From positions 62,001 through 126,000 of the forward strand of contig NZ_JACCBX010000013.1 in NCBI RefSeq assembly GCF_013409995.1: 64,000 bases of DNA, read 5' to 3'. The notes beneath the pieces were generated by a model. That model saw only the letters and a list, made by a program, of their open reading frames with translations, was not told the origin of the DNA and did not search any database. Of this stretch, positions 50,313-59,723 are shown piece by piece. The position numbers and the translations under genes were made by a program. Within the stretch, counting starts at the first letter, position 1. Each line of letters opens with the position of its first letter. The DNA is from Neobacillus driksii (GTDB lineage: Bacteria > Bacillota > Bacilli > Bacillales > Cytobacillaceae).

Positions 50313-53300
50313 TCATAAATTTTTTAAAATCGTCATTTGAATGGTTTTCGTAGCTTTGCCAATGGCACCGCCATCATTTTTAAAGATAGTTGATTTATTT
50401 TCGTCTGATGGCTCGATATGGATGGTCAATTTGTTTTCTCCTTCTTTTAACATAATATTATAGGAGAAGGTCATGTCGTCTCTTATTGTTACTGGCTCGC
50501 CATTAATGGTGAGAACTCCATCTTTAATGGCGTTCCCCTGTAGGGTGATGCTGTCCGCTGTGACGGATTGCCCATCCGTATGAGAAGTCACGACCACTGG
50601 CATATCAATCCAACGAAGGATTTTATCTTGAACCACCATTTGGTTACCGCCTTGATTGGTTACGACTATAGAAATGTCAGTTCCCGTTGCTCCGTAACCA
50701 TAGTAACTTACGTCATCATCATTTGGGTTCAATGGAGTGTGATCTGCTAAACCTTCTTGCTCCCAAGAGCCATTTTTGACGTATTTGTAAGTAAGCACTT
50801 CCCCTTCCTGTGCTTCGATTGTATACTCATAATCATTTGTGACTGCGCCGCCGCGTGTCATTTCCCACGCGCCCGTATTCCAGCCATTTTTCGTTCCTGG
50901 CATCGTAATGTTGATTCCCTGTGGAGTGTACGCTGGTGCGTTGACTTTAAACGTTACCTTTACGGTTATAAGTTCAGGCGTCACGGCAACAGCGTTTGAT
51001 GTAACGACATTCCCAGCCTGATCATACACGTGCACTTCGTAGGAATACAGCTTTCCATTCGAGACATTGATATCTTTGTAGGATTGCTTGGTTGGATCAA
51101 ACAACATATCGATGATTGCACCATCGCGGACTAAGGCAATCATATAGGGATCTTTCACACCTTCCAGCTTCCATGAAAGATTGACCTGTCCCGATTCCTG
51201 CACTGGCTGTTCCAATGTTACTTGATCAGCCGGAGCAATCGTATCTTCCCCTTTTGTAAAACTTACATCCTGCGTTTCACTCGTGACCCAGTTACGTCCA
51301 AGGTCAGTTGAAAAAGCAAATCGATATTCGTAATTACCTTCTTTTAATGGAAGGAAATTTCCACTATAGACATTTGCGGTTTCCTGTTGATTGATATAGG
51401 AAGCCTTATAGGTAGTCCAGTTTTCATTACCAGGTTGCTTTACTTCGAGCTTTGCCTGTAAACCTTCCATCTGACCAGTTTCTGTTTCACCTTGTACAAA
51501 GATATTCGCTGTGACCGTCTGCGGCTTCGAAAGGTCAATGATCCCCGTTTCAATTGATGTTACGTTCGTAATCTGGTGATTTCCATCTGTTAACTCAACA
51601 TGTGGAATAACGGCATTCTCTGTTGCTGCTTTATAAGAAGGATTCCCGTTTTTATCAAGTGCTGCCACGGCAAAATAATAGTTGCGGCCATTGTCTAAAC
51701 CATCGATGGTTACCGTATTCGCGGACGTTTCCTTTACTTTTTTATAAAAAGCGCCAGAAATCGTTGTTTGATAAATAGCATACTTAGCTGCATCACCTTC
51801 CCACTTTAAAGTGGCCGAGCGGCTCCCTTCTTCAATGGTTAATCCCGTGACGGCAGCCTGACGTTTCAGATTTTGACCCTTATCAGACACAAGCATGCGC
51901 CCGCTCATGGCTGGAATTGTAACTGAAAGCTTTCCATCTTTTGATACAGTTGTGTACTTTCTATCAAGCTGATCTGTTAATTTCACACCATTAATTAATA
52001 AATCTTCTAATTCGAGTTCAATCGTCTGTTCTTCAGTACCTCTGTTTGTCAAAACAACCGCAAAGTTCTTTTTGTCTGAACGGGAGAAAGCAAGCACATC
52101 GCCTTTTGCATAAAGATGGTTTAAATCACCGTAACTGAAAAGGTCATGATAGGTATTTCTTACTTTTCCAATTGATTGATAATGTTTTACAAGATCTGTG
52201 TCCTCGTTACCCCAAGGATAAGTTCTGCGGTCATCGGGGTCCTTCGACCCTGTAACACCTGCTTCATCGCCGTAATAAACAGTCGGCGCACCAGCATAAC
52301 CCATTTGCAGGATCGCGGCAAGCTTTAGGCGTTGAATACCGAGTTGATGGTTGTAATTTTTATCGTACTCTGCACGTTCAAAAGAGTCGGTTCCATTACC
52401 TAACACAAACGCTGCGCGAGGGGTATCGTGCGAGCCCATTAAGTTCATCAGGGAGTAAAATGCTTCTTTCGGATAATCTTCATATACCGCATTCAACTGA
52501 TTTTCAGCCCCTTCGGCATTTCCATTTTTCAGGTAATCAACAAGAGCACCGCGGAATCGGTAATTCATAACGGAATCATATAAGTCGCCAAGGAAATATT
52601 CAGAAGCATCATCCCAGATTTCACCTAGAATCAGCGGTTCATCTTTCTTTCCGGTCTTAAGCTCATTACGGAATTCGCGCCAAAATTCTGGATCGACCTC
52701 GTTCGCAACATCTAAACGCCATCCTGTTGCACCCCGATCCAGCCACGATTTGGCAACAGAATCGTCATCATACATCATGTAGTTAGCAAACTGCTTATTA
52801 TTTAACTCTGATGGATAGTCCACCACTTCTCCAGGAATCGATTTGATTTCTGGCAATGAATCGAAGCCCCACCATGCCTGGTATTTATAAACACCATCAA
52901 CCTTCACATTTTCAATGTTAAACCAGTTGTGGAAACCATATGGGCTAAAGGTTTGTCCTTCTGCCTTTAATTTTTCTTCCACTTGTTTCTTTGCCTCTTC
53001 TTCTGTAACTCCTTTATTGACAAGGTCATAAATCGCTGACCAGTATTCATAAGCACCAACCGTTTCATATTTTCCATAACGGTCAAAATAGATGGAATCG
53101 TCACCGACATGGTTAAACACGCCATCTAAAATTAAATGCATTTTCCGTTTCTTTAATTCTTTTGTGAAAGTCTCAAATTCTTTTGGAGAACCAAACATTG
53201 GATCGATTTCCTTGTAGTCTGTCGCATCGTACTTATGGTTCGATGATGCATAAGCGATTGGGTTTAGATAAAGTGTGTTGACCCCTAAAGATTGAATGTA

Positions 53301-54656
53301 ATCGAGTTTCTTTTGAACTCCAGCAATGTCACCACCGAAGAAATCGTTGGACCAAATTTCATCTTCATGATAGCCTTCGGAAGTAGCTTCACGAGGGTTG
53401 TCCGGAAGTTCGCTCCATTCTTGATGTTCAATTGGCTCATCACCGCGTGCTGTATCTTTGGCATCGTCATTTTTTTTATTTCCATTGAAAAAGCGATCCG
53501 GAAAAATCTGATATACGACCGCTTCCTTCATCCAATCTGGCGTTTTGTACGCTGGATCAAAAACCGTTAATTGGAATAGAGAAGCATTGGCATCAGAAGT
53601 GGTCCCTTTTCCACCTTCAGTAATATCTTCACCGTATTCCTTCTGAGATTCTCCGTCACGTGCAATAAATTTATATCCATAAACGCCCTTTTCTTCCGGC
53701 TTTATATCAGCTTCCCAAAACTCTACTGGTGCAGCATCTAGCTCAACCCATCCGGCATATTCCATTTCCACCATGATGGTATTACCAGTGTTGTAGTTTT
53801 TTAGCTGAACCTTTGCAGCGGTTAAATCGCCTTTCTTCGCTTGGAGTCGAATCTTGACCGTATCCCCTGCCTTTACTGCCCCAAATGGTGACCTGTACGC
53901 TGGATCCCAAGTGTCGTGAAACAGCTTATCTCCTTGGACATTGCCATCTGGCAAACCAGGATCATAATCGGTGTACACTTCCTTTGTATCATGGTTATAG
54001 AAGAATGTAACCATCGTGTCTTTTACTACATTCAGAACAAAGTTATTGGCTGGATGCGCCGGAGCAGACCAGTTGTTCCCAAGAACAAGCTTAAATTCAT
54101 GCTTTCCTTTCGGCACTTGTGCTGAATAAGTGTAAATGTTGTCGAGGTCTTCATCCTTTAAAATAGCAGTTGATTCACCTGGAGCCCATTCTCCACCAGC
54201 GTTCAGCTCAGGCTGAATATCTCCCACAATCCTCGGTTTCTGGTCGTCTGGCAGCTCTACAGGAACAGAAACTTTGTGGGTAACATCATCATATATAAAC
54301 GTGACTTGTTTTTCCTGATCCAGAGACAGCTTATAATTATCGCCGCCAGGAACCCCGTTTACTCCATAGTTTTCATCCCATGAACCATTAATCGCAATTT
54401 TATATTCATAGTTCCCTGCAGGAAGCGTGCCTGTCAGCTTGTACTTTCCATTTTCCTGAAGGGTCATTCTTGTTGAGGCATCAGCCGGATTCCAGTCACC
54501 TGATCCGCCAAGTTCATCCTGTAGATTCCCCACTAGCGTTACCACACGTTCTGCGGCGTTTGATTCAATTGGATTAATAAATCCAAGAGCAATCGTTTGC
54601 GCAAATAAAACAAAAAGAGTTATGAAACTTATAATCTTTCTCGATTTACCCTTCAT
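50313..54656 (-). CDS. Secreted amylopullulanase-type GH13 glycoside hydrolase
   Basis: 1447 residues. Signal peptide (about 1-35, ends SNAAE). Two X25-type starch-binding modules (about 36-135 and 140-232), an N-terminal CBM34-like beta domain (about 245-365), and the GH13 (beta/alpha)8 catalytic domain (about 375-830) with EAVVYQIFPDRFF, LDGVFNHVG, nucleophile Asp649 (GWRLDVANE), acid/base Glu679 (LILGEIWDD) and Asp744 (GSHDTPRA). Then two fibronectin type III-like modules (about 930-1150), a further beta module, a CBM20/26-like module around 1260-1350 (NGWNTGAWEM) and a C-terminal Ig-like module. No SLH, sortase or dockerin signal is seen, so it is likely released. Family knowledge: such enzymes cut alpha-1,4 and alpha-1,6 bonds of starch and pullulan. 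Expression is probably controlled at the LacI-type operator next to its promoter. Confidence 0.88.
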   Translation of the reverse strand: MKGKSRKIISFITLFVLFAQTIALGFINPIESNAAERVVTLVGNLQDELGGSGDWNPADASTRMTLQENGKYKLTGTLPAGNYEYKIAINGSWDENYGVNGVPGGDNYKLSLDQEKQVTFIYDDVTHKVSVPVELPDDQKPRIVGDIQPELNAGGEWAPGESTAILKDEDLDNIYTYSAQVPKGKHEFKLVLGNNWSAPAHPANNFVLNVVKDTMVTFFYNHDTKEVYTDYDPGLPDGNVQGDKLFHDTWDPAYRSPFGAVKAGDTVKIRLQAKKGDLTAAKVQLKNYNTGNTIMVEMEYAGWVELDAAPVEFWEADIKPEEKGVYGYKFIARDGESQKEYGEDITEGGKGTTSDANASLFQLTVFDPAYKTPDWMKEAVVYQIFPDRFFNGNKKNDDAKDTARGDEPIEHQEWSELPDNPREATSEGYHEDEIWSNDFFGGDIAGVQKKLDYIQSLGVNTLYLNPIAYASSNHKYDATDYKEIDPMFGSPKEFETFTKELKKRKMHLILDGVFNHVGDDSIYFDRYGKYETVGAYEYWSAIYDLVNKGVTEEEAKKQVEEKLKAEGQTFSPYGFHNWFNIENVKVDGVYKYQAWWGFDSLPEIKSIPGEVVDYPSELNNKQFANYMMYDDDSVAKSWLDRGATGWRLDVANEVDPEFWREFRNELKTGKKDEPLILGEIWDDASEYFLGDLYDSVMNYRFRGALVDYLKNGNAEGAENQLNAVYEDYPKEAFYSLMNLMGSHDTPRAAFVLGNGTDSFERAEYDKNYNHQLGIQRLKLAAILQMGYAGAPTVYYGDEAGVTGSKDPDDRRTYPWGNEDTDLVKHYQSIGKVRNTYHDLFSYGDLNHLYAKGDVLAFSRSDKKNFAVVLTNRGTEEQTIELELEDLLINGVKLTDQLDRKYTTVSKDGKLSVTIPAMSGRMLVSDKGQNLKRQAAVTGLTIEEGSRSATLKWEGDAAKYAIYQTTISGAFYKKVKETSANTVTIDGLDNGRNYYFAVAALDKNGNPSYKAATENAVIPHVELTDGNHQITNVTSIETGIIDLSKPQTVTANIFVQGETETGQMEGLQAKLEVKQPGNENWTTYKASYINQQETANVYSGNFLPLKEGNYEYRFAFSTDLGRNWVTSETQDVSFTKGEDTIAPADQVTLEQPVQESGQVNLSWKLEGVKDPYMIALVRDGAIIDMLFDPTKQSYKDINVSNGKLYSYEVHVYDQAGNVVTSNAVAVTPELITVKVTFKVNAPAYTPQGINITMPGTKNGWNTGAWEMTRGGAVTNDYEYTIEAQEGEVLTYKYVKNGSWEQEGLADHTPLNPNDDDVSYYGYGATGTDISIVVTNQGGNQMVVQDKILRWIDMPVVVTSHTDGQSVTADSITLQGNAIKDGVLTINGEPVTIRDDMTFSYNIMLKEGENKLTIHIEPSDENKSTIFKNDGGAIGKATKTIQMTILKNL

Positions 54657-54687
54657 ACATTCAACTCCCTTTTAAATTGTTTTGAGC

Positions 54688-54717
54688 AAGCGTTTGCACA
54701 AACAATTGCAAACGCTT
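54688..54717. promoter_or_regulatory. LacI/CcpA-type operator just downstream of the amylopullulanase promoter
   Basis: A perfect 10-bp inverted repeat AAGCGTTTGC-N10-GCAAACGCTT. A -35 TTGGAA (54749-54754) and -10 TAATAC (54727-54732), 16 bp apart on the minus strand, place it at about +3 to +32, a roadblock position. Either half resembles a cre half-site. Binding protein: CcpA or the adjacent LacI-family regulator. Confidence 0.7.
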
Positions 54718-54840
54718 CCTTAGAATGTATTATCTCATTATCTGTATTTTCCAAAGAATAGGACATTTCTACTCATTAAGAGGTTTGGTTATGGGTCTTT
54801 ATGCTTGTTTTTGGTAAAAATAAGCAATTCCAATTAAAAT

Positions 54841-54871
54841 AGGAAAAGCCCCTAATAAAATTAAGGGCTTT
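54841..54871 (-). terminator. Terminator of the LacI-family gene
   Basis: AAAGCCC / GGGCTTT stem, followed on the minus strand by TCCTATTTT. Confidence 0.7.
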
Positions 54872-54879
54872 CGTGGATT

Positions 54880-55917
54880 TTACTTGTTTTTTAGATGGCA
54901 GCATGATGATCTTTCAATTAATTTATGAGGAATGATGATACGCTTTATTGGTTCGTTACTGTTTTCAATCTTTTGAATCAAGTTCTTTGATGCTTGATAA
55001 CCAAGATCAAATATATTAATGTCAACAGATGTTAACGGGGGCTTCACCATTTCTGAAAGAAGTACGTTATTAAAGCTGACAATGGAGATATCCTCTGGAA
55101 CGCTGATTCCTAACTCATCTAGTGTATTCAAGACACCTAAAGCCATAAAGTCGTCAACTACCACGAGGGCAGTAGGTGGATTTTCTAGTGACATGAGCTC
55201 TTTAACAGCTTCTTGACCGCCTTCACGTAAAAATTCTTCATGAATAATATATTCATTTTTCAATTCAATACCAGCATTTCGTAATGCCCGTTCATAACCA
55301 AGTAACCGCTCTACCGTTACGACAAGCTCAAGACATCCACCGATAAAGGCAATTTGATGATGGCCCTGCATGATTAAATGTTCGGTAGCTTCTTGCATGG
55401 CACGAAAATTATCGTTATCAACATGGGTAATTTCTTCTACATTTTTATAAGGTTTACCAATAAGGACAAATGGAAAATTTCTTTTTAGTAAATAGGAGAT
55501 AATTTTATCCTCCACCTTAGATTTTAGTAGAATCATCCCATCTACTCTTTTTCCCTGAACCATTTCAACCACTGCTTCAAGTGTTTCCTTTTCTGATTTT
55601 CCAGTTGTCATATGCAAAGCGTATTTTTTTTCATGTGCCCCTTCACTAATTCCTTGTAATACGGTTGGGAAAAAGGGATTCTGAAATACGACATCTCCTG
55701 AACTCGGCATGACAAGCCCAATGGTTTGTGTGGATTGACTCGCAAGACTTCTTGCATTTAAGTTTGGATGGTACCCGAGCTTTCCCATTGCTTCATTTAC
55801 TTTACGCTTTGTTGCTTCACTTATTCTCGGACTATCGGCAATCACTCTTGAGACTGTTGACGGAGCAACATTCGCAAGCTTTGCAACATCCTTAATTGTA
55901 ACCGCTATGTCTAACAC
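54880..55917 (-). CDS. LacI-family transcriptional regulator of the sugar locus
   Basis: 345 residues if begun at the GTG at 55917. An N-terminal LacI helix-turn-helix (VTIKDVAKLANVAPSTVSRV, hinge LNARSLASQ) is joined to a periplasmic-binding-protein-like effector domain (TIGLVMPSSGDVVFQNPFF at the start, FIGGCLE and VDDFMALGVL later). Homologues typically begin MAVTIKDVAK; here the codon at that Met is ATA (55906-55908), 6 bp after GAGGGGTG, so either an ATA or the GTG three codons upstream is used. It lies between the amylopullulanase and the sucrose cluster. Likely targets: the operator at 54688-54717 and/or the importer promoter. Confidence 0.88.
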   Translation of the reverse strand: MLDIAVTIKDVAKLANVAPSTVSRVIADSPRISEATKRKVNEAMGKLGYHPNLNARSLASQSTQTIGLVMPSSGDVVFQNPFFPTVLQGISEGAHEKKYALHMTTGKSEKETLEAVVEMVQGKRVDGMILLKSKVEDKIISYLLKRNFPFVLIGKPYKNVEEITHVDNDNFRAMQEATEHLIMQGHHQIAFIGGCLELVVTVERLLGYERALRNAGIELKNEYIIHEEFLREGGQEAVKELMSLENPPTALVVVDDFMALGVLNTLDELGISVPEDISIVSFNNVLLSEMVKPPLTSVDINIFDLGYQASKNLIQKIENSNEPIKRIIIPHKLIERSSCCHLKNK

Positions 55918-56180
55918 CCCTCTCGTAGGGAGTTTTATGGAATTCTCATATACTATTATATAACGATAATGACCCAATCGGAAATTGTGAGACACTCTCT
56001 CGCAAAGAATTAGCCTTTTGTACCGCCTGCAGTTAACAAACACAAATAATGAGTAAAGTAAAAAATCGAAATGATTTGATGATTGTACGGAAACTAAAGG
56101 AATTAACGCCGAATCCTTCATTCACTTGTTTTAATGTTCACTTATAAACCCTGGGATTCCTCATAGTTAATACAGCAGTG

Positions 56181-56369
56181 TTAATCCGTTACAAGAAACG
56201 TACAAAGACAACACTTTAGCGTGTACTTATTGAAAAATTGGTGCACTTGTTGAATGGTTTCGTTTGGTTTCGTGGTAGGGATATTCATTCTGTCAATTAT
56301 TTCAAAATTTTCATTACTAACGGCACAAACAAATTTAGTGCCTCCTGCTTCAACCGCTCCATAATACAT
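56181..56369 (-). pseudogene. Truncated ROK-family fructokinase (N-terminal remnant)
   Basis: 62 codons from an ATG with AGGAGG upstream. Residues 1-49 match the N-terminus of Bacillus fructokinases (MYYGAVEAGGTKFVCAVSNE, with the ROK phosphate-binding GGTK), then the frame ends in unrelated residues TLKCCLCTFLVTD. A full enzyme needs about 290 residues, so this copy cannot be active. The break is near 56222. No remainder of the gene is seen before the LacI gene. Confidence 0.85.
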
Positions 56370-56395
56370 GGTTTTTTCCTCCTATATGTTTAAAT

Positions 56396-56427
56396 AAAAC
56401 AGCCCTGTTGTTAAACAGAGCTGTTTT
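56396..56427 (-). terminator. Hairpin between the GH32 gene and the fructokinase remnant
   Basis: AAAACAGC / GCTGTTTT plus CTGTT / AACAG stem with a 4-nt loop, then TATTTAAAC on the minus strand. Probable terminator of the importer-GH32 operon. Confidence 0.7.
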
Positions 56428-56437
56428 ATTTCGTTTA

Positions 56438-57871
56438 TTAAGAACTAAACGCCTCATAACGAACTTCTTTTAATTGGGCTCCTTTTCCTGAAAGGACAAT
56501 GCTTGTTCCTTTTTCTTTTTCATATGCAGTAAATGTTGCGACTTTTTCGCCCTTATTCACAAAGATTTCAACTGAATGAAGATCCACATAAAATTCTAGT
56601 GTGTTTTCTTCATTGTTAAAACAGTCACGTACGGTAATTGGTTCACTATCTCCATAATCAGAAGTAATCACAACAGAATTGGATGATGGATCCACACTCA
56701 CGCGTGTTGCTGTTATTTCTTCCTTGTTTAATTCAACAACAAACGATTTACTCTTAGATAATAGTGATAGGGATAAATATCCTGTTCTTCCGCTTTCAAT
56801 GTGCAAGTCCTCATTTAATGAAACATGTTCATGAACAGCAACGGGTGTGAAATAATCGTCATGGCTAATATAAGCTTGTTGAATCAATGTGTTGTTTTTG
56901 ATGTGTAACTTTCTTGGTAAACTCATCATGCCGTTATAGCCGAACTCTTTTGGTGGTGTTGCTTTTGTCCAACGATGCATCCATCCAATTAAAAGTCTCT
57001 CTCCGTTTTGACCGTCCGTTGTTTGTGGTGCGTAAAACGTTGCATAATCTAGCAAGCCCTTTGCCTCAGGAGTGAATGCTCCGTTTTCAAAATCCATGTG
57101 TCCAATCACATAAGACGTCTTTTTCTCTACTTCCCCGTCAAATTCAGGGTCGCATGGCATTTCTGAGAAAATTAGCACATCTTTTCCGTCTAAGTGGAAG
57201 AGATCTGGACATTCTAGTAACGTATTTTCTTCAAATGGCATTTGAAAAATAGAAGAATGAAAGCTCCACTGAAGTAAATCTTTTGATTGGAACATGATGA
57301 TTTCACCACGACGTTTCGCGTTTCTTACCGCTAATACACAGTAGTATACCCCGTCACGCTCTAACACTTTAGGATCTCTGAAATCACAAATGAGATACCC
57401 TTCTGGCAATTCTTTTTCCCCAATCACGGGATTTAATTTGGATTTCTCGAAATGGATACCATCCTCTGACACTGCAACACACTGACGTTCAGCAATTTGT
57501 GATTCATCTTTATCAAACCCTAAGTTAGGATCAATATGACCTGTATAAATGAGATAGAGCTTCCCATCCTTTTCAATCGCACTTCCAGAAAAACATCCGT
57601 TCGCATCATACGCTTTGTCATTGGCCATCGCTACGGGAAGGTACTCCCAATTGACAAAATCATTTGTTGTTGCATGACCCCAATGCATGTCATTCCATAC
57701 AATGTCATACGGGTAATACTGATAAAAGAGCTGGTATTTCCCTTTGTAAAAGGAAAAACCATTTGGGTCATTGAGCCATCCGATTTCTGGTGAAAAGTGA
57801 AAAAAGGGGCGGTTATTTGTTTTATATTTGTTTTCTTTGATATAGTCGTTTGCTTTTTGTAGTCGATTCAT
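56438..57871 (-). CDS. GH32 sucrose / sucrose-6-phosphate or fructan hydrolase
   Basis: 477 residues. Five-bladed propeller with nucleophile Asp35 (WLNDPNG), transition-state Asp166 (FRDP, Arg165) and acid/base Glu220 (ECPD, Cys221), then a C-terminal beta-sandwich. No signal peptide, so it works inside the cell. Family knowledge: SacA/ScrB-type enzymes hydrolyse sucrose or its 6-phosphate; others cut fructo-oligosaccharides. Because the operon has an ABC importer and no phosphotransferase component, the unphosphorylated sugar is the likelier substrate. The start is 12 bp after the permease stop. Confidence 0.92.
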   Translation of the reverse strand: MNRLQKANDYIKENKYKTNNRPFFHFSPEIGWLNDPNGFSFYKGKYQLFYQYYPYDIVWNDMHWGHATTNDFVNWEYLPVAMANDKAYDANGCFSGSAIEKDGKLYLIYTGHIDPNLGFDKDESQIAERQCVAVSEDGIHFEKSKLNPVIGEKELPEGYLICDFRDPKVLERDGVYYCVLAVRNAKRRGEIIMFQSKDLLQWSFHSSIFQMPFEENTLLECPDLFHLDGKDVLIFSEMPCDPEFDGEVEKKTSYVIGHMDFENGAFTPEAKGLLDYATFYAPQTTDGQNGERLLIGWMHRWTKATPPKEFGYNGMMSLPRKLHIKNNTLIQQAYISHDDYFTPVAVHEHVSLNEDLHIESGRTGYLSLSLLSKSKSFVVELNKEEITATRVSVDPSSNSVVITSDYGDSEPITVRDCFNNEENTLEFYVDLHSVEIFVNKGEKVATFTAYEKEKGTSIVLSGKGAQLKEVRYEAFSS

Positions 57872-57883
57872 AGGGCACCTCTT

Positions 57884-58717
57884 TTATTTAATTCCACTTT
57901 GCATGGAACCTTCCACAATGTATTTTTGGAAAATGATATAAAGAATAACAATTGGAATCGTTATGATTGTTAGTGCTGCCATCATGTGACTTGTGAAAAT
58001 GTTATACGTGTCTGCAAAAACCGCATTAAGGGCAACTTGAATTGGCATCAAATCTGCGTTTGATAACGCCATAACCGGCCATAAAAAATCGTTCCATGAT
58101 GCTAAGAACGTTAAAATTCCAACTGTAATATACATATTTAAGCTAGACGGCATGACGATTCGAAAGAAACATCCTACTTCACTTAGTCCATCGATTTTTC
58201 CTGATTCAATCAATTCACCAGGGAAGGACAAGAAATGTTGTCTGAATAAGAATATGTTCATCACATTGATGATAAATGGCAGCAAATAACCTGGAATCGT
58301 GTTGATTAATCCCATTTGATTTACCACTAAAAACAAGGGAAGAATGGTCGCTTCAATTGGCACAATCATAAGTGCGATAATAAAAATTAAAATCCAATCT
58401 TTAAATGGAAATTTAAATCTTGCTAGAGCATATCCTGCCAATGAATTGATGGTTAATCCTACAACCACTGTAACGGATGCATAAATCAAACTATTTCCAA
58501 CGTTCTTAAAGATGTTATAAAAACCTAATAACTCCACATAGGAATCAAACGAAAGATCAGAAAATCTTGGAACAAAGGCAAAGATTGTATCAATATCTCT
58601 GTAAATCACTTCATCGATTTTAAATGAAGAAAGAATCATCCAAATAAGAGGAAGTAAAAATTGTAATGCCACAAGAGACGCCAAGATATAAAACAAGGTT
58701 TTCTTTACAATTTTCAT
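57884..58717 (-). CDS. Sugar ABC importer, permease 2 (MalG-like)
   Basis: 277 residues, six transmembrane helices, EAA loop IESGKIDGLSEVGCFFRIVM (E-x-G-x-D-G-x-S pattern). It forms the channel with the upstream permease. Overlap of 4 bp with that gene. No ATPase gene is in the cluster; a shared MsmX-type ATPase encoded elsewhere is the usual partner in Bacilli. Confidence 0.9.
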   Translation of the reverse strand: MKIVKKTLFYILASLVALQFLLPLIWMILSSFKIDEVIYRDIDTIFAFVPRFSDLSFDSYVELLGFYNIFKNVGNSLIYASVTVVVGLTINSLAGYALARFKFPFKDWILIFIIALMIVPIEATILPLFLVVNQMGLINTIPGYLLPFIINVMNIFLFRQHFLSFPGELIESGKIDGLSEVGCFFRIVMPSSLNMYITVGILTFLASWNDFLWPVMALSNADLMPIQVALNAVFADTYNIFTSHMMAALTIITIPIVILYIIFQKYIVEGSMQSGIK

Positions 58718-59655
58718 GCTGCTTTCTCCTCTATAAATAGCTTTTTAATAATGATTGAGATAACGACTAAGAAAATCGTGAATACTAATGTAATGGCACT
58801 TGCATATCCAATGTTTCGGTGACGGAATCCATACTCATAAATGTATTGCAAAATGGTAATCGTTGAGTAATCCGGACCTCCACCTGTCATAACCATCGGT
58901 TGAACAATGAGTTTAAACGCCTGAATCGTGGTGGTGATCACTAAAAACATCAGAATGGGTTTTATTGACGGAATGGTGATAAATAAAAACTTTTGGAACG
59001 CATTGGCTCCGTCAATGTCCGCTGCTTCATAAAGGCTTCCATCAATATTTTTAAGTCCTGCTAAAAAAATCATCATTTGATACCCGCACCCTGACCATGC
59101 AGAGATCGCAATGATCGTATACATTGCTTGAGAGGCACTTGAGAGGAAAGGCTGCTTTGAAATCCCAACATTCTCAAGGAGTTCATTAATTAATCCAGAT
59201 GTTGGGTTTAACATGACCGTCCATAGGATTGAGATGACAACAAGAGATAAAACAGCTGGTGAAAAATAGGCGGTACGGAAGAACCCTACCCCTCTGACTT
59301 TTTTGTTGACAATCAGCGCAAGTCCAAGTGCCATCGACAGTTGCAGAGGAACAACAAACACCACAAACTTAATCGTGTTTTTAAAACTTTGGATCAACAC
59401 TTCATCTGTAATCATTCGCTTAAAGTTTTCAAGTCCAATAAATTCTTTGTCGTTTGGTTTTAATAAATAGTAATCCGTAAACCCGTACGTAAATGCTAAA
59501 ATAATTGGTAATACAATGAAAAGAATCGCTAGAATTAAAGCAGGTGTTAAAAATCCGTAAGCAGACACGATATCTCTTGTTTTATAATGTTCGCTATGTC
59601 TGAAGTGTTCGGTTGTATTTCTCACTTTTACAAAACGTTTGATAAATTTCTTCAT
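58714..59655 (-). CDS. Sugar ABC importer, permease 1 (MalF-like)
   Basis: 313 residues, six transmembrane helices, EAA loop YEAADIDGANAFQKFLFITI. The N-terminal tail of about 25 residues is charged. The start follows AAAAGGGGTG. First permease of the operon, separated from the binding-protein gene by a strong hairpin. Confidence 0.9.
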   Translation of the reverse strand: MKKFIKRFVKVRNTTEHFRHSEHYKTRDIVSAYGFLTPALILAILFIVLPIILAFTYGFTDYYLLKPNDKEFIGLENFKRMITDEVLIQSFKNTIKFVVFVVPLQLSMALGLALIVNKKVRGVGFFRTAYFSPAVLSLVVISILWTVMLNPTSGLINELLENVGISKQPFLSSASQAMYTIIAISAWSGCGYQMMIFLAGLKNIDGSLYEAADIDGANAFQKFLFITIPSIKPILMFLVITTTIQAFKLIVQPMVMTGGGPDYSTITILQYIYEYGFRHRNIGYASAITLVFTIFLVVISIIIKKLFIEEKAA

Positions 59656-59680
59656 GGTTCACACCCCTTTTAAAAAAGAG

Positions 59681-59710
59681 TAAGAGGTGAGGTCCTCGCC
59701 TCACCTCTTA
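59681..59710 (-). terminator. Perfect hairpin between binding-protein and permease genes
   Basis: A 12-bp perfect stem TAAGAGGTGAGG / CCTCACCTCTTA with a 6-nt loop, followed on the minus strand by CTCTTTTTTAAAAG. Probable partial terminator or 3' stabiliser that keeps binding protein abundant. Confidence 0.8.
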
Positions 59711-59723
59711 CTTTTACAAACGA

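Noticed and set aside
55918..56121. N-terminal extension of about 68 codons on the LacI-family gene
   Set aside because: The extension is low-quality, unlike any LacI N-terminus, lies in the intergenic region and would precede the DNA-binding helix.
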